Shown: piece after piece, positions 10,000 through 23,012 of the stretch
How positions within the stretch are numbered: position 1 is the first letter of the stretch
How the letters are laid out: each line of letters starts with the position of its first letter
Origin: Psettodes erumei
Lineage: Eukaryota; Chordata; Actinopteri; Pleuronectiformes; Psettodidae
Assembly: GCA_016785225.1 (NCBI GenBank)
Contig: JAFBJZ010000935.1
Span: 372,001-436,000 of the forward strand
Length of the DNA stretch: 64,000 bases
Reading direction: 5' to 3'
Notes under the pieces: generated by a model
What the model saw: only the letters and a program-made list of their open reading frames with translations
Told to the model about the DNA's origin: nothing
Database searches by the model: none
Program-made: the position numbers and the translations under genes

Positions 10000-12086
10000 T
10001 AGTCCCATGCTGCAGTTGTCTTTAGATTTCTTACAGAATACTAATTATGTTTGCTTAATTGGATTTAGTCATTAAAATGGGGAGCTTGTTAAGTCTTTTC
10101 CCCTTGCTTTCACCTGCAGCTAAATTTAGCTAACAAGGTCTGTCTGGATCTGAAATACCTTGGTCAATAAAAATGAGGCATTAGTGGTTTAGACTTCAGA
10201 GTGCAGTGTCAATTGATCTTGCATCTTGAAAGAATAAAGATAAAATTTAAAATGACTCAAAACTACTCATGCGATAAGCTGCTGGAATGTTTTTGTGCTC
10301 CACTGCTGAACAGCTTTGAGCTGCCTCTTTTCACATAATGGCAAAGAGAAGTAAAAAAAAAAAAAAGTGACATTTTCTTTTAATTTCCAGTTGATTATCT
10401 GTGACTATGTACTAAAACAGCAAACTTGCACCCCTTTAGAGAGACAGAGTGAAAATGTAAAAGGCTGGAAATTAAAATCACCAGAGAAAAGTATGGCCTG
10501 GGGATAAGCATCATGTAATGTGCTTTTCCATATCCACCCCGCACTCTCTTATTTTTTCCATTTGAATATACACAGAATTATTTACACCTTCAAGGCAACT
10601 CGACTGAACTGCACATCAGTCAATTAGTAAATCAGAAATTTTCTGTGATTCCAGTTTAGCGTGGAGTCCTTGGCTCCCTCTGGTCCCCCCCCCCCCTTTT
10701 AGTCTCCCATCCTGACAGTGACAAATTACTCCTCTGCTTGGCGAGATTGAAAATTAAAAGCATTTAAAGTTGCTCATGCATTTATGCTAATGAGAAATTC
10801 AGATATGATTTGCATGCCAAAGAGGCTAGTCTGAGAACTCATCATTGCCCCCACCACCTCCAGGCCTGCATTTCTTTAGGCTCTGTGTATTTTTTTTTCT
10901 TTACATGCGAGCAAAGAAGAAAATGTAGTGTGCAAACACTCTCCAAATGTGACATTTTTGTATGGCTGTATGTCATTACATACAAGAAATTGCACTATTG
11001 CCTTTAAGGAGGTCTTTTGCACAGTATTTTTGGTGCAACCTATCATTGCCACCCCCCCATAGCCACTCAGGCAAATTGGGTCATTGTGTCTGGCATTGTC
11101 ACATCACACCACAGGAGGAAACACTACTAACATAATGACATTGTGTGGTTCCTGCCCATGCTGTCTCCTGTTGGCGTGTGGCGAGCAGACTATTACATAC
11201 AGGATATACTCACCAGCATAACGCTTGCAAGGTAAAGTTTAAATAAGGAGCGTTATTTTCTGGCTGTAAGCTTCTAAAGTGTGATATTAAAATGTTTATT
11301 GAGATGAAAAAGGCTTTGTTTCGTGATAAACGTGTGCAGAACACTTTAGAGCTGGCGGATTAAAAGTCTGCTGATTTGTTTTTTCCCCACTAAGCCCCCA
11401 TCCACGTCTTCCTCTCAAAACACCGAAGCGCACACTTCTTTGAATTTGTTTGTTCCCCAGTTACTGAGCGATCGTAACCTTGGAAACGCGATGCATTAAT
11501 GAAGGTGGAAAATGAAATGGGACTTTAATTTGTTTCAGTGTTCATAGCTGAGGTGAAATGGATTAGCTTTGATTGAGGTGTGAGATGAAGGAGGAAAGCG
11601 CTGACATGACACTTGTATTTGTCATCATGTCATTTCAAGGAGGATGCTGCGGCAATTATGAATCTGGGTACACAGCAATTAAAAGCGGTACTATTCATTA
11701 ATAATTTTTATATTAATTTTTCAGTGGCCTCTGAAATGATTACCACTGCACACAGGCTTTCCAATTATGCTGCTTAATTAGAAATGTCAATATTAAGAAA
11801 TAATTAAACTTGGGAATATATTAAGGTTGTCAGAAATACTTAAAAAGTTATGACCATCACTCAAATGATGTTTTCTCTAATATGTTTTGCAGTGATTTGT
11901 AAATGAAAGATGAGACTTTGATCAGTGTGTGTGGCAGACAGTTTGTAAGTTACAGGATGACCAATGTCTTTTTTTTTTTCCCTCAGTCGCAGCATCTGCA
12001 CGGAGTTAGATTCAGTTTTCTTAAACTCGAGCATAACAGGCTAATTCCTCACCTTTAACTCGTGTGCTTTGGTTGTTTTTTTGTAG
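10000..12086. other. putative intron or intergenic DNA; conserved-looking block at 11640-11810
   Basis: No convincing coding segment. From 11640 to 11810 the sequence is TAAT-rich (several ATTAAT/TTAATTA words) and low in simple repeats, a composition typical of vertebrate conserved noncoding elements. The rest is AT-rich and unremarkable. Confidence 0.3.
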
Positions 12087-12167
12087 AGCGGTTCTTTATC
12101 CACTAACCTGCATGACCTGTACTCACCAAAGCATCGCCTCGGTGTTCAAGAGGAAGAAAATCTGCAG
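12087..12167 (+). CDS. candidate internal coding exon, 27 codons, unrecognised gene
   Basis: A strong polypyrimidine acceptor (GGTTGTTTTTTTGTAG ending 12086) and donor CAG|GTACTC bound 81 bases open in phase 0 at both ends. The peptide has normal amino acid composition and includes NLHDLYSPKHRLGVQEEENL. This is the best of the exons proposed for this gene. I do not recognise the family; the acidic, Leu/Gln-rich end could start a coiled coil. The next good acceptor (AG 12353-12354) leads into 34 more in-frame codons and a TAG, but those are AT-rich and less protein-like. Confidence 0.4.
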
Positions 12168-12819
12168 GTACTCAACCCTTTTGTCTTTTAGAATGTGACA
12201 TTAGAAGGCATCGTCTTCGCTGCAGTTTTTAGTGTGAGAAGGAAGATGATATTTGCAGGATACATATCTCAATTTCTGAAGTGTATGTATGTTCAAATTG
12301 AAATATTTTGTGCTTTCTAAATGGTGGGCTAAGATGAGTTGTGTTTTTCTTCAGTGCCATGGTTTCAGACATATATATTTATTATATACTCAGCATGTGC
12401 GTGGTTGTTTGTGTATGTTAGTTGAATTGAATGAACCTCCTGAGTTCATTAGTATTTAGTTCATACTATAATGGACACGGGCAGTATTCTCTTACGAAAG
12501 CTAAAAAACCTTGATCTGTTTTGAAATGTTATCAGAAGATGAAAGTCAGACCTGCTCCAGCCAAATAATAGTCTGATCATAAAAAATCTTCTAATGACTT
12601 ATTTCCAAAGCAGCTTTTCTTTCTTTTTTTTTTAATGCATAGTAGCTTCGGGTCACATTGTACTGACACCGTGTCCTATTCAGTTCCCGCGGAGTTGCTC
12701 TGATTGTCTCTCAATATTAAAAGCATCCAGAGAGCCCTGGCATGCTTGTTTTTATCTTGAGAGACAAACCAATTTTGATCCGCCTTTGATCATAGGAATA
12801 CATTTTCCTTCCAATATAG

Positions 12820-12965
12820 ATCTCACAGGTCGCTGCATGTTGATACGAGTGGACTTAAGGCGGACTAACAATGGAGTCGAGCCATCACCTGTTGACTGCG
12901 GCAAAAGCCGACTGAAAGAAAGACTTGAAAAAGCATTTGTACCTCAGAGCAATGGCAGCCTCTAA
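12820..12965 (+). CDS. weak exon candidate with protein-like frame
   Basis: After an acceptor TTTTCCTTCCAATATAG (ending 12819) a frame of 47 sense codons runs to TAA at 12963-12965 and includes VDCGKSRLKERLEKAFV. Its phase (needs one base from the previous exon) does not fit the donor at 12167, so it would need another upstream exon. The block also looks like a conserved noncoding element (12690-13180), which is an equally good reading. Confidence 0.15.
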
Positions 12966-13588
12966 TGATAGGATCAGTTTTGGCACAGCACGTCGGCCGT
13001 GTTTCTCTCAAAGGCTCGGGTGACAGCTCTTTAATTGGACTGCTGCGTTCCCTCAGTGCTGTAAAATATTACTAGCCATCACTGCTCGGCTATGGTATAA
13101 TTATTCTACAATATACTGTAATAAAAATCAAGCAAGGCAAAGTTGATCTCAAGGAATTCTGTGCATCTGTTCACGAACGCAGGCAATGTCATGCTCATTT
13201 GGACCTTGATATCTCTGAGACTCACTGAATCATTTCTTCCTTTTTAATCAAGCGCTAACTGAGCGCTCATGCATGTAAGAGGAGGAGGAACTGAGGCTCC
13301 TTTTTGTTACTGTTAAAGCAATGTTTTTTTTACCCTCCATCAGAGGATAATTACGAAAACCGTGTCCAATTACTTTCTGTGTTGTTTGTAGCTCTTTGAG
13401 TCAACAAAAAAAGTGAGAATAATTTAATCACCATCCAGCCAGTGTATAGTAAAAAAAAAAGTGTATCCTTGACCTTCATACTTGTGGCATATCTCTCTTT
13501 CTGTCTCTTCCTTGTTGTTCTTGTTTTCCCCCACTGAATGGAAAGAGTAAGGAGACCCTTGTGAACCAAAGCCTATACCAGTCAGATG

Positions 13589-13590
<2 letters not shown>
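12966..13590. other. no gene seen
   Basis: Noncoding sequence continuing the TAAT-containing block to about 13180, then plain unique sequence up to the first (TG)n tract. Confidence 0.35.

Positions 13591-13591
<1 letters not shown>

Positions 13592-13625
<34 letters not shown>
13592..13625. repeat. (TG)n microsatellite
   Basis: Uninterrupted GT dinucleotides read directly. Confidence 0.95.
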
Positions 13626-13627
<2 letters not shown>

Positions 13628-13805
13628 TCTAGCCTGCGGCTGCAGATTAGCTGTGAGAGCCAGAGGATCGCCCCCGCTCTCTGACAAATGAGAAAAGCCA
13701 CAGTGGCCCTGGCCAAAGTGACAGGCCAAATGGAAGCAATTCCTCCCGAGGCGGGGGAGAGCAGCTGTGACCAGGGCCCGCTATGCCACTCTAGACAGGA
13801 CCCTC

Positions 13806-13871
13806 TGTGTGTGTGTGTGTGAATGTGTATATGAGTGTGTGTGTGTGTGTGTGTGTGTGAGTGTGTGTGTT
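13806..13871. repeat. (TG)n microsatellite, interrupted
   Basis: Three TG blocks separated by GAATGTGTATATGA and GAG. Confidence 0.95.
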
Positions 13872-14614
13872 GGCTACAGGAGACTGAACCCACGAGACAA
13901 TTGGCATTTCTCTCCCGGCGGTCCCCACGCAGTGGTGCATGTCGCTGACCTATGGGAAACCCCAACAGTCTCAAATGACCGTACACCTTTACCTGCGGGG
14001 GGATGTTGCCACGCGTGTTTGTTTTACCCGGCTCCATTCTGCACCGTGCTCTGTGGGGGGGTTTGCGAGTGTGTTTTAGAGCGTTTGACTTTTTCTTCAT
14101 TAATGTGAGCCAAGGTAATGGGCCCCAGACAGAGACCCCGCACTTTGTTGTGGGATTGTTCCCGTTTATAAAAAAAAAAAAAAGGTGCAGGCACATCACC
14201 CGGCCTCACCACAGTGCCCAGTGGATGTGCGAGTAATTAACACTGAGCCCTGATGGATTAAATACAGCCCTGCTGAGATCGACTCTGTCCGCTGCCATCG
14301 GCGCGCTGACCTGCGAGCGGCAAGACGCTTTCAGGTGGCAGCGCAGAGAGCGATGTGAGCAGCGGGATGGGAAAGAGATGCGGAGAGACTTTATCGGTCC
14401 CAAGCCGTCTCGATAAACAAGAGCAGCGGACGTAAAGAGCGAACAGGCCTGAAAAATAAGGATTAGAAGATGGATAGCTCCGGGTCGGAGGCTATTCCCA
14501 CCAGTGTGCAGTATTTTGCCTCCAGTTCGGTCGGGCTGTCTGTCAAGAGATATATCCAAATCCGGGTTTCTGCGCCGTCTTTCCTCCTCGTCTCTAAATC
14601 TGTCTACCCCCCCT

Positions 14615-14637
14615 CGCTCTCTCTCTCTCTCTCTCTT
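14615..14637. repeat. (TC)n microsatellite
   Basis: Tandem CT units followed by a C/T-rich tract to about 14660. Confidence 0.9.
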
Positions 14638-14679
14638 CCCCCTCCCTCCTATCACCCAGGGCCAAGTGGATCAGGCTTC

Positions 14680-17600
14680 ACTTCGACACAGCCATCATAA
14701 TTACTCCGCGCCGGCAGAATCAATTACAGCTAAGCACCATTGTTTCCAGAATGGAGCCAAACATTAAAGTTTAAAAATTCCGAATTATTAAAAAGTCATG
14801 CTCTCAGGGACACATACAGAATATTTACTGTTAACAAATAACTTAATAACTTCTCTCCCAAATTATTAATTCATGGCTCACATTGGCTCGGCAAGATCCG
14901 TCTCATGGTTAATTTCTCTGCCTTTTATACACTGTTAAATATGCATCGCTTCTTGACTGTTCTATATGAGCACTGGGCGAATCTGTCAGCGTTTTTATGA
15001 GAGTGTCTGACCTGCAGTTTTGTCTGTTGACACACTGATATGAATATTGTAGTCTTAACTAACGTTTTGTTTGTGGCCGGGGAAAATAAATGCTCCTCCT
15101 CCTGCGCGCAGCACTGACGTGGTCACAGCAGCGCCGTTTCTCATCGCTTTCACTTCCAGCATTTAAGCAAAACATCCCCGGAGTCGGCCCTGTGCTAATG
15201 AGGTGGTTCTGATTAGTGCACCTAACAATCCAGCAATCATGGATCATGTATTGATGTGTTTTTTGTTTTTTTTTAAGCCTGTATCAGTCCCCTGCTGGGT
15301 GCTAACTGTCGGGAGGTGAAATTATCAGCTGATTTATCAGTCATGCCACTTGAAGTCTAAACAAAGGGTGGAAAACCTGGCAGGCGTATCTTTGAATGTT
15401 AGACTGGGAACTTGAAGGTGCAGGAAATTGATTGGAAAGAGATTTTTTGAATAGAGTGGCTGTTTTTTATTTTGCCCATTTGCCTGCTCGCTCATAAAAT
15501 TGATGCGGCCATTGCATACAGTTCTGGACGTCTTGGTTTTGATGCAGATTTGCACAGTCTATAGGCCTGTATACACTCCTTAAGCCGATTGCCACTGATG
15601 GCACCTCTCATTCATTTCCTCGGGGGGTATGCACACGGGATATTACCAATGGGATTTATTTACTTATCGGCATTTTATGCACAGTTCAAGTTGTTGGGCG
15701 TCCGTGAGATTGATGTTATTGCTGACTGAGTCTCATAGCCGCCGCAGAAGGCCGCCAACATTTTCCATTATAGGATACACAGACGTCGCAACCCGCGAAA
15801 CGCAAAGGCCGCTTTACATACCCCTGTCTGTTACAGGAGGAGTGAATGGAGGTAAATGGGCTGCAGGGTGATGGAGAATAAAGGAGGAAGTGAAGGTGCT
15901 TGCTCTTTGAGCTGCTTCCAGCTGAGTGAATCAAAAACAATGTGGCAGAACCTGAAATAGTTTGCAGCTTTAGGGAAAAAAAGTCCCCAGGGGCTATAAA
16001 TTGGCTCTCAGAAGAGGGGGAAAAGAAACAATTGCCCTTTACCTCTGAGGTTGCATGTCATCTCTTTGAAACTCACTACTGGGCAGATTAAGGTCAAGTA
16101 GACCCCCCCCTTCTTTTGCACCCACCTCTCCTCTGAAGGGAGCAGAGAGAGGGCGAATAAAATGATGACAGGGAGGGATTGAGAGAGAGCAAGAGAGTGA
16201 GAACGAGCGAGGGTAGAAAGTCAGATTTTGAAGGTCTTTGAAAGAGGTTTTACACCCATCCCTGGTGGGTTTTCCCTTTTCTCGCCGCGAGAACCGTGTT
16301 GATAATGGCTGCTTGTCAGGGCGGATGAGCCCACCTGCTCTTTGTGACTCAGTCATGCTGCTTCGGCTCACGGCCTCGGCATAAATATGAAAGGAACACG
16401 ACCGGGGGGCGGGGGGATTGATGGTGATCCTGCGTCGTGGTTGTCAGTGGGCCCGTAATGTAGCTGCGAGGAACGCATTGGACTGATTTCACCTGGCCTT
16501 AGGACGGCTACAATCCAGCAGGTCACCCTCCTGAACTGTGTCGATTTATCAGATAACGACGCGAGCGCCATTGCATGTCATCGTGTTCTGGCTCGCGTCG
16601 ATGAATCGGTGAAACTGAAGTGGCCTGCCAATTGCAATTACAGCATTATTTGACACACAGCGAAGTCTCTTTGTTTCAGTGGCTTGTCCCGTCAATCAGG
16701 GAAAGAGTTGGATAACGTGCGAGCGGGTGGGGTAACATTTCGCCTTTCCGTGTCAAGGGCGCAGTCGCGAAGTCTGCCGGCAATTAAGGACTATAATGTG
16801 CCGAGTTGAGCGCGGCAACAAAATAGGCGGCAATTTCTTCTGCTCCTGTTGAAATTATGCTTATCAGGTACCTCGCCTCAGCAAAGGTGAGGGGTCGGCC
16901 CGAGCAGGCAGGCAGCATTTCTCCACATAATTGAGAGAAGTTTGGATTTAATTGTATAATTAATCTTGTCGAATTAAGTTACACAGAAGTCCGACCCCTA
17001 AATTAGGCAGTCTGGAATATTTTAAATTGCCTTAATGTGAAATCTGGCACCAGAATGCACTTTGTTCTCTCCTGATGGCGCGAGCTAAGTTTTTAGTCAC
17101 GATGAACACGGCATGCTGTAATAACCTGTGAGCAGTTCTTATCACGTTGTCCCTTTATATGATTAATTTCCTCAAAAAGTAATTGCAGCTTCAAAAAGAG
17201 GCCGGTTCCATCATATAGCTTACTGTGTGCTGGTGAAGTGAAAATAGAAGGACAGGCGCTGAGCACGAGGAAGCGTGTGTTTTTGCCTGTTGATCTTTTT
17301 CATCTGGACTTAGTTATAATATTTATTATTCAGTTCATTTCTCGGGCGATTCAAATTTTACGCCGCTTAACCTTCTGCACCCTGATGGCATTCATAATCT
17401 GCGGTGCAGTCTCAGCAGCTTCCGTATGAACTCCAACAGATGGTCAGTTGTCCTGCTGTGTTCTCCTGTTGTTGATTTAAGATATTCAGTTTGCATCTAA
17501 CGTGACCCTCATGCTGTTGATTGCGAGCCCAAGGTTAGCGTATGTGATCTAGCAGCAAGCTGAGTTTCCTTTATTCCAGGGCAGGGATTCATTTTTAAAC

Positions 17601-18400
17601 CACCGGTGCACAGAGTGCGTTGATCCTGCGTGCATCTTCTCTCATCGAGTCGACTGTTCGGCGTTCCTCTTTCCATATGACGATATAACCTTGTCGTAAA
17701 TCCGACCTGCTCAAAACTTCATATCCAAGCAAACGAGCGGTATCTCAGCCAGATAATCTCGTCTCAAGTCACAGTTCCGAGTGCATCTCACAACCGGCGT
17801 CTTTCTACAGACTTCGCAGAGATTAGAAACACTTGACTGGAGATCGGTTTGGGAGAGAAAAGCCAGTTGAAGGCGTCACACGGGAAGGGATAAAAAGGCG
17901 GGAATATCAATGATCTGACAATAATCTGAGGCGTCGGTAACGCCAAGGTGAACAGAACCAGCTTCCATCATCCTGTTTTGCATGAAATATTTCCCAAATA
18001 TGAATTTTGGACATGTGCTAGTGCCAGTGACTGGCGTTTAGGTTACTGCGGCTGTATTTTCCACACAATAGAGAGCCTCAGTGTGGTCGACTCTACTCCA
18101 ACGCCAACATTTCTATTTACTGCAGTATGGAGACGCACGTCCGATCGTCTGCTGCCTGGAGAGTGTGATGCCCCCGGGGTATTTGCCGGCATAATTCTCT
18201 TCTTAACACAGCGACCTCACTCTGCTGCTGTTGTCAGATTTAGTAACAGCAGATGCATGAGAGGAGCTGGTAGGGAGAAAAAAACCATCAACAAAAAAAG
18301 AAAAAACAATCTCCCTCGGCTTGTTCGAATGCCAACTGTGTGTATGAGCTTTCAAAGGGCCCTCTTTCATGCCCGTGACGTATGACTGTTTCTGTGTTCG
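14680..18400. other. gene desert with several conserved-element-like blocks
   Basis: No exon was supported. Blocks at 14680-15060, 15170-15500 and 16590-17230 are free of simple repeats, balanced in GC and rich in AATTA/TAAT words (for example ATTGTATAATTAATCTTG near 16950). This is the texture of vertebrate conserved noncoding elements. Conservation cannot be measured here, so the call is by composition. Confidence 0.3.
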
Positions 18401-20348
18401 ACGGGCGTCTCACCGAGAGAAACGCTGCCCCAGCACAACGCCGCTGTCACCCAGAATACAGATGGAGGATCTGCCCTTGTGCACTTTTTTTTTTTTCCAT
18501 GAAGCGCATACTTACATGGATGGCTCTATTCTGCACTGGTGTGTGTGCAGTGTACTCTGTGCGCGGCTGCTGCAGTGGAGTGTTCTGGAGTGTGATTATT
18601 TTTAGTGTCTGAGTTTCTCTCTGTCCCCGGCTCTCTCCGTTACCAAATTGAGACAGTCCTCTCTGCAATAAACCCATTTCTGGTTCCTGGCAGAGTGCAC
18701 GGCTCTCAAGACTAAAGGGGTCGGAGATGTGGTTTTGCGCTGCTCGAAATTATTGTGGTGTCCTTTGTCTTTTTGTTGTTTTGTTTTTTCTTTTTGTCTG
18801 GGAGGGGGCGTACCCTGCTGTCCCTGCAGAGAACATCAGGATAGCATTAATGCTGTATGGGAAAGCAGTAGTAGACTACAGTCCTGACCACTGAGACTCA
18901 ACATGTTTAACCCTGATCCTCCCGTGATATTTTGTAAAAACGGCATCCTTGCTCTGCAGTAACACATCGCCGCACGCTGTTGTGAAAATGGAGCTCCGCG
19001 CTTTATTTGGCTTCCTCCTCTTTTCCCAGTCTGTCTTTGATTTGTTCAGGGAAATCTTGTGAAATGCAAATGGGGCCAAACAGAATGTAATCGCGTCTGC
19101 GTGATGATTATGAGGGAGAACTAATGATGTCCCAACACCGGGGTCAGGTAGGGTTTAATTAGAGGAGGCACAATCAGTGTCACTCTACTCTGGTGCTCTT
19201 GTGTTCCCGATGTCTGCCTGGTCCCGTGCCAACTCCATCTCTGAGAGGGTTTAAAGAAAATGGGCTGCCGAAGTGAAAAGAGGGGGCTCAGAAATGAAGG
19301 CGGCGAATTTCTTTGTTCCGAGTCGTCCCACAAGAGGCATTGGCCTGTCTGCAGATAAAGGTGGAGGTTAATGAACGGAGCGGAATGGAAAAGGTCGCCG
19401 TCCGAGCTCTCATACGTGGGTCCACTGTGAGGATAGCCGCGCTAACATGCGCTCACTAAATGCCAACGCCTCAGGTTTTCATCTCATGGATTCCATAATG
19501 TGCTGGAAACAATCCTTTGAGATTGAGGTCCATTAAGGGATGCACACAGTCAGCAGCCGTACACAGGTAGGCTTTTGAAAATCAGTCCGTGATCGATAGG
19601 TATTAAGGGAGGAGAACATTCTCCACAGTCTTACAGCACCACCACCAGCCAGGACCGGTGATATAAGGCAGCTCGGGCCCTAGGATTGGTGCTGTCCACA
19701 TCATATTCGTCTGAGCCATTGTTCTTGGCTAACGGGAGTGGAAGCAGACGTGGTCTTCTGCTGTCGTAGACCATCCATGTGGCCATTCTCCTGTGGTCTT
19801 TCTCATCAACGCGGCATTTCCATCCACAGAACCGCTCGTTGGTGAAAAACTCCAGGACGTCGGCAGTTTTAGAAACACACAAACCAGCCCGGTCTTGGCA
19901 CAATCATCCTGCCACCATGCTCAAAGTCAGCGAGATCGCATGTGTCTCCATTCTGATGTCGGTTGCATCAGCTGACATTTATCTGCATGAGTTCATGCGT
20001 GGCGATGCTGCTGCGTGATTGGCTGACTGGATGATGAAGCAGGTGTACAGGTGTTTCCGTAACCCCGGCAGCAGAACGAAACGTCTCCCGTGCCTTTCCC
20101 CGTGATCATAAATTATTGTTAAACAAGAGTATGTTGTGAAACTGAGCAGATTATTCAAACAAGGAGACCAGATTGGGCAGATGAGTGAGACCAGCCAAGG
20201 AGAATAACTGTGGCCAACATTCCTGATTATCCAATCAGCGCTCCAAAAACATCAATTCCATCTCGTCAATAGATAATTAAGAGGGATAATTGGCTGGCTG
20301 CGCTCTGGGCAGACGAGCATTGCTGGTAAAGTTCCATCCCTTACTTCA

Positions 20349-20399
20349 GCACAGCACACGCGTGCACACACATACACACACGCACACAAAGACACACAC
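20349..20399. repeat. imperfect (CA)n microsatellite
   Basis: CA dinucleotides with CG, TA and AA interruptions. Confidence 0.85.
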
Positions 20400-21276
20400 C
20401 TATCCACTGAAGGTCAACGTTTTATCTGATGTAATAACTTGGAGTGAAAGACGGAAAGCTGGTAGTGGTCTTCCAGTGATCCAAATGGATTTTGAAATTG
20501 GCATGTTTTGTAAATAGATTGTGTGTTTTTGTGATGCACAGAACATTTTCAAGGATATAAAGTATCCTGCAGAGTACGGCGAGATTTACCGGAGATTATC
20601 TTTTGAGATCTTTTACGGTCCAGGCGGGAACAGTCAGCTGTTCCACATTAAGATCTTTTCCACGTGGCCTCTGTTCTTTTCAAGCCACTTCGAAGGACTA
20701 TCTTACTTGGCAACTGAAGGCCAAGTAGACCAGAGGTTTTTTTTTTTTTTCTATTCTCAACTGTCTTGCCCCGAGCTGTTCATCCCTTTTTAGATCCATG
20801 AGTGTCTGTGAGGTACAGGCGGGCAGATTTAACCGGACAGGGCCAGAGATTTAAAACATTGACCTGCCCCGTCTCAACAGCTGTGTGCTAATCCATTCCA
20901 TTGCTCTGACTGTCCTCCTCCTTTTTACCGCTCTGGTGAATAGCAAGGTCCTTAATGTGTGAGATCAAGAGGAAAATAAGGTTCTCCAAATGGAATCAAA
21001 TCACATGGAGGGGCATGCAGCCAAAGGCCTCGGCAGCATTAGGGCCCGAATAAGACAGAGCAATTGGACTGTAATTCCTTTTCCAGCTATTAGGTCGTCA
21101 CGGCTTGCCGTACACTCGTTTGCTCGGTTCGCTTTTCGTACTCCCTCCCCGACCGACCGGTCTTTGATTAATTCATTAATTCGCGAACAGAAGCTGAATC
21201 ACATCTCGGCACTCGGGCTGACACAAATTGGATGCGGGGGCCACAATCAGTCCCTCCCAACCCCGGTCTGATCTTA

Positions 21277-21309
21277 CAAAAAAATAAAAAAATAAAAAAA
21301 TAAAAAAAC
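21277..21309. repeat. (AAAAAAT)n short tandem repeat
   Basis: Four tandem heptamer-like A-run/T units read directly. Confidence 0.85.
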
Positions 21310-22794
21310 AGCATTTCTGAGTAAATAGATCTCTGTCCATTCGCCCTGATAATTTGTTGCATTTTCATGTTTTATTTATGCTCGGAGAAGCTGCCTGGTC
21401 TCGTATATCACAAACCCAACGAGCCAAGGCGGGTAGGGGCGTATTGATTTGGGTCGACTGTGCACCCCTCCGCACAGGCCGTACTCGTACGGCCCCTGCT
21501 ACGCCCTTTGCAGTTTGTATTCGTCTCAAGCTTTTAGCCCTCTAGCCCTTGTGTGCTGGCTCTCGTTCAGCGGTCCCCCTTCTTGGCTCGCACGAGGCCC
21601 AATCCCATTCCCATGCATTCAATACTCCCATTATAAGCTCATTAGTCTAGTCATTGTTTTGGGCTCATTAATAGGATATCCATCGCCTTAGACACCTCTG
21701 AATTACCATGTCACAGTGTGGCCCCTTTCAGAGCGTCAGCAGCGGATGGATTTACGGAGTTGCGCGAGCGCGTGCGTGCCGCGCCGACCTTGAGTCTGCT
21801 GACACGCCAGCCCCTCTAGAAACCTGCTGACACGCTTCAAGTAGACGCACACGCACCCGCACGTACGCGCAGCCCAAGTCCTCCCTCCTCAGAGTCGGTT
21901 CCCCGCCCACTCTCTCCCAGAGGCTCGTCTGTCAGTGATGCAGGAGACAGCGGAGCGAGCGAGCGGGCGGGCGGGGGTGGTGGTGGTGCTGGATCAGGGA
22001 TTTTAACATGCGAAGCAGGTCCTCCTGTGCGTACGTATTGATCCTCTGAGGGCTCCCAGGCCCCCTTTTTCCTTTGTTTCCCCGGCAGTGGAGGCCATTC
22101 ATCACCGGGGCCATGACTGGAGAGCTCAAACAGCCGTCTCTGTCAGAAAATGGGCCGTGCCAGGCTGTACCATGCCACACCGAACTGGCCCGGCTCATCA
22201 GGAGGGATGAAGCCTTGACAGGGGCGGCTCACGGCGCGATCCGCTCCTCTCGCTTGCAGGAGTCATCCATAGTGTGCTGGTCAATGCACAGTCATGCCTC
22301 TGTAAAGCCGAGACTCCCGCAACTGCTCCAACGGATGGCATTGTTCCACTCTCACCTAACACGCTTTTATCGATCTGCAGGGATAAAAAAATAAATAAAT
22401 AGAAAATCATAAAAAGAGGATACAGAGTAAGCTGTTAAGCTCTTTGTAAAACTAACTTGTCTTCTTGACATGAAAATAATCAAGTTTTAAATGGCGGTTC
22501 CTCTGCGGGGTCATTTTTTAAAATGTGTTCTCAGAGAGGAAATATGAATCTTAATATCCAGGTCATGTTTATCTCTGACATCTCTCCCCTGGCCGGTGAT
22601 TTATACCAGCCTCCTGCAGTCGCCTTTCCTTCCTGCCTCCTGCCACACCTTGGTCCTCCCCCCTCACCCTCATGTTTGATTGATAGTGACTTTCGATGCC
22701 ATGGGGAAATGTGCGTCCCAGCTGAGCTGCCGGGGATGGATCTCCAGCCCGAGTCCGGGCCACGACAAGGACGAACGGGGGAGGAAGAAAGATG

Positions 22795-22817
22795 GCGGGA
22801 GGGAGGGAGGGAGGGAG
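22795..22817. repeat. (GGGA)n microsatellite
   Basis: Five tandem GGGA/GAGG units. Confidence 0.85.
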
Positions 22818-22949
22818 CAGAAGGGCGCGTGGCCCGAGCGTCAGATACGTTTTAAATAACTTTGACAGCGTAGTTTGAACCATTTCTCTGGGTTGGAGCT
22901 AATCTGATGTGAGAGGATGCCACACTGAGGCTTGATAGGACACAGAGAT

Positions 22950-23012
22950 AGAGGAGGAGGAGGAAAGGCAGAGGGAGAGAGAGAGGGAGGGAGGGAGGGA
23001 GAGAGAGAAAGG
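22950..23012. repeat. GA-rich purine tract
   Basis: GGA, GA and GGGA units on one strand with almost no pyrimidine, followed by a CT-rich stretch at 23040-23280. Opposite-sense purine and pyrimidine tracts lie side by side. Confidence 0.8.

Noticed and set aside
13582..14199. 205-codon open frame on the minus strand
   Set aside because: Most of it translates two (TG)n tracts as Thr-His repeats.
20521..20793. 90-codon frame that looks protein-like (starts after a CAG)
   Set aside because: No usable donor ends the open part, the phase does not fit other candidate exons, and the frame runs into a poly(T) tract.
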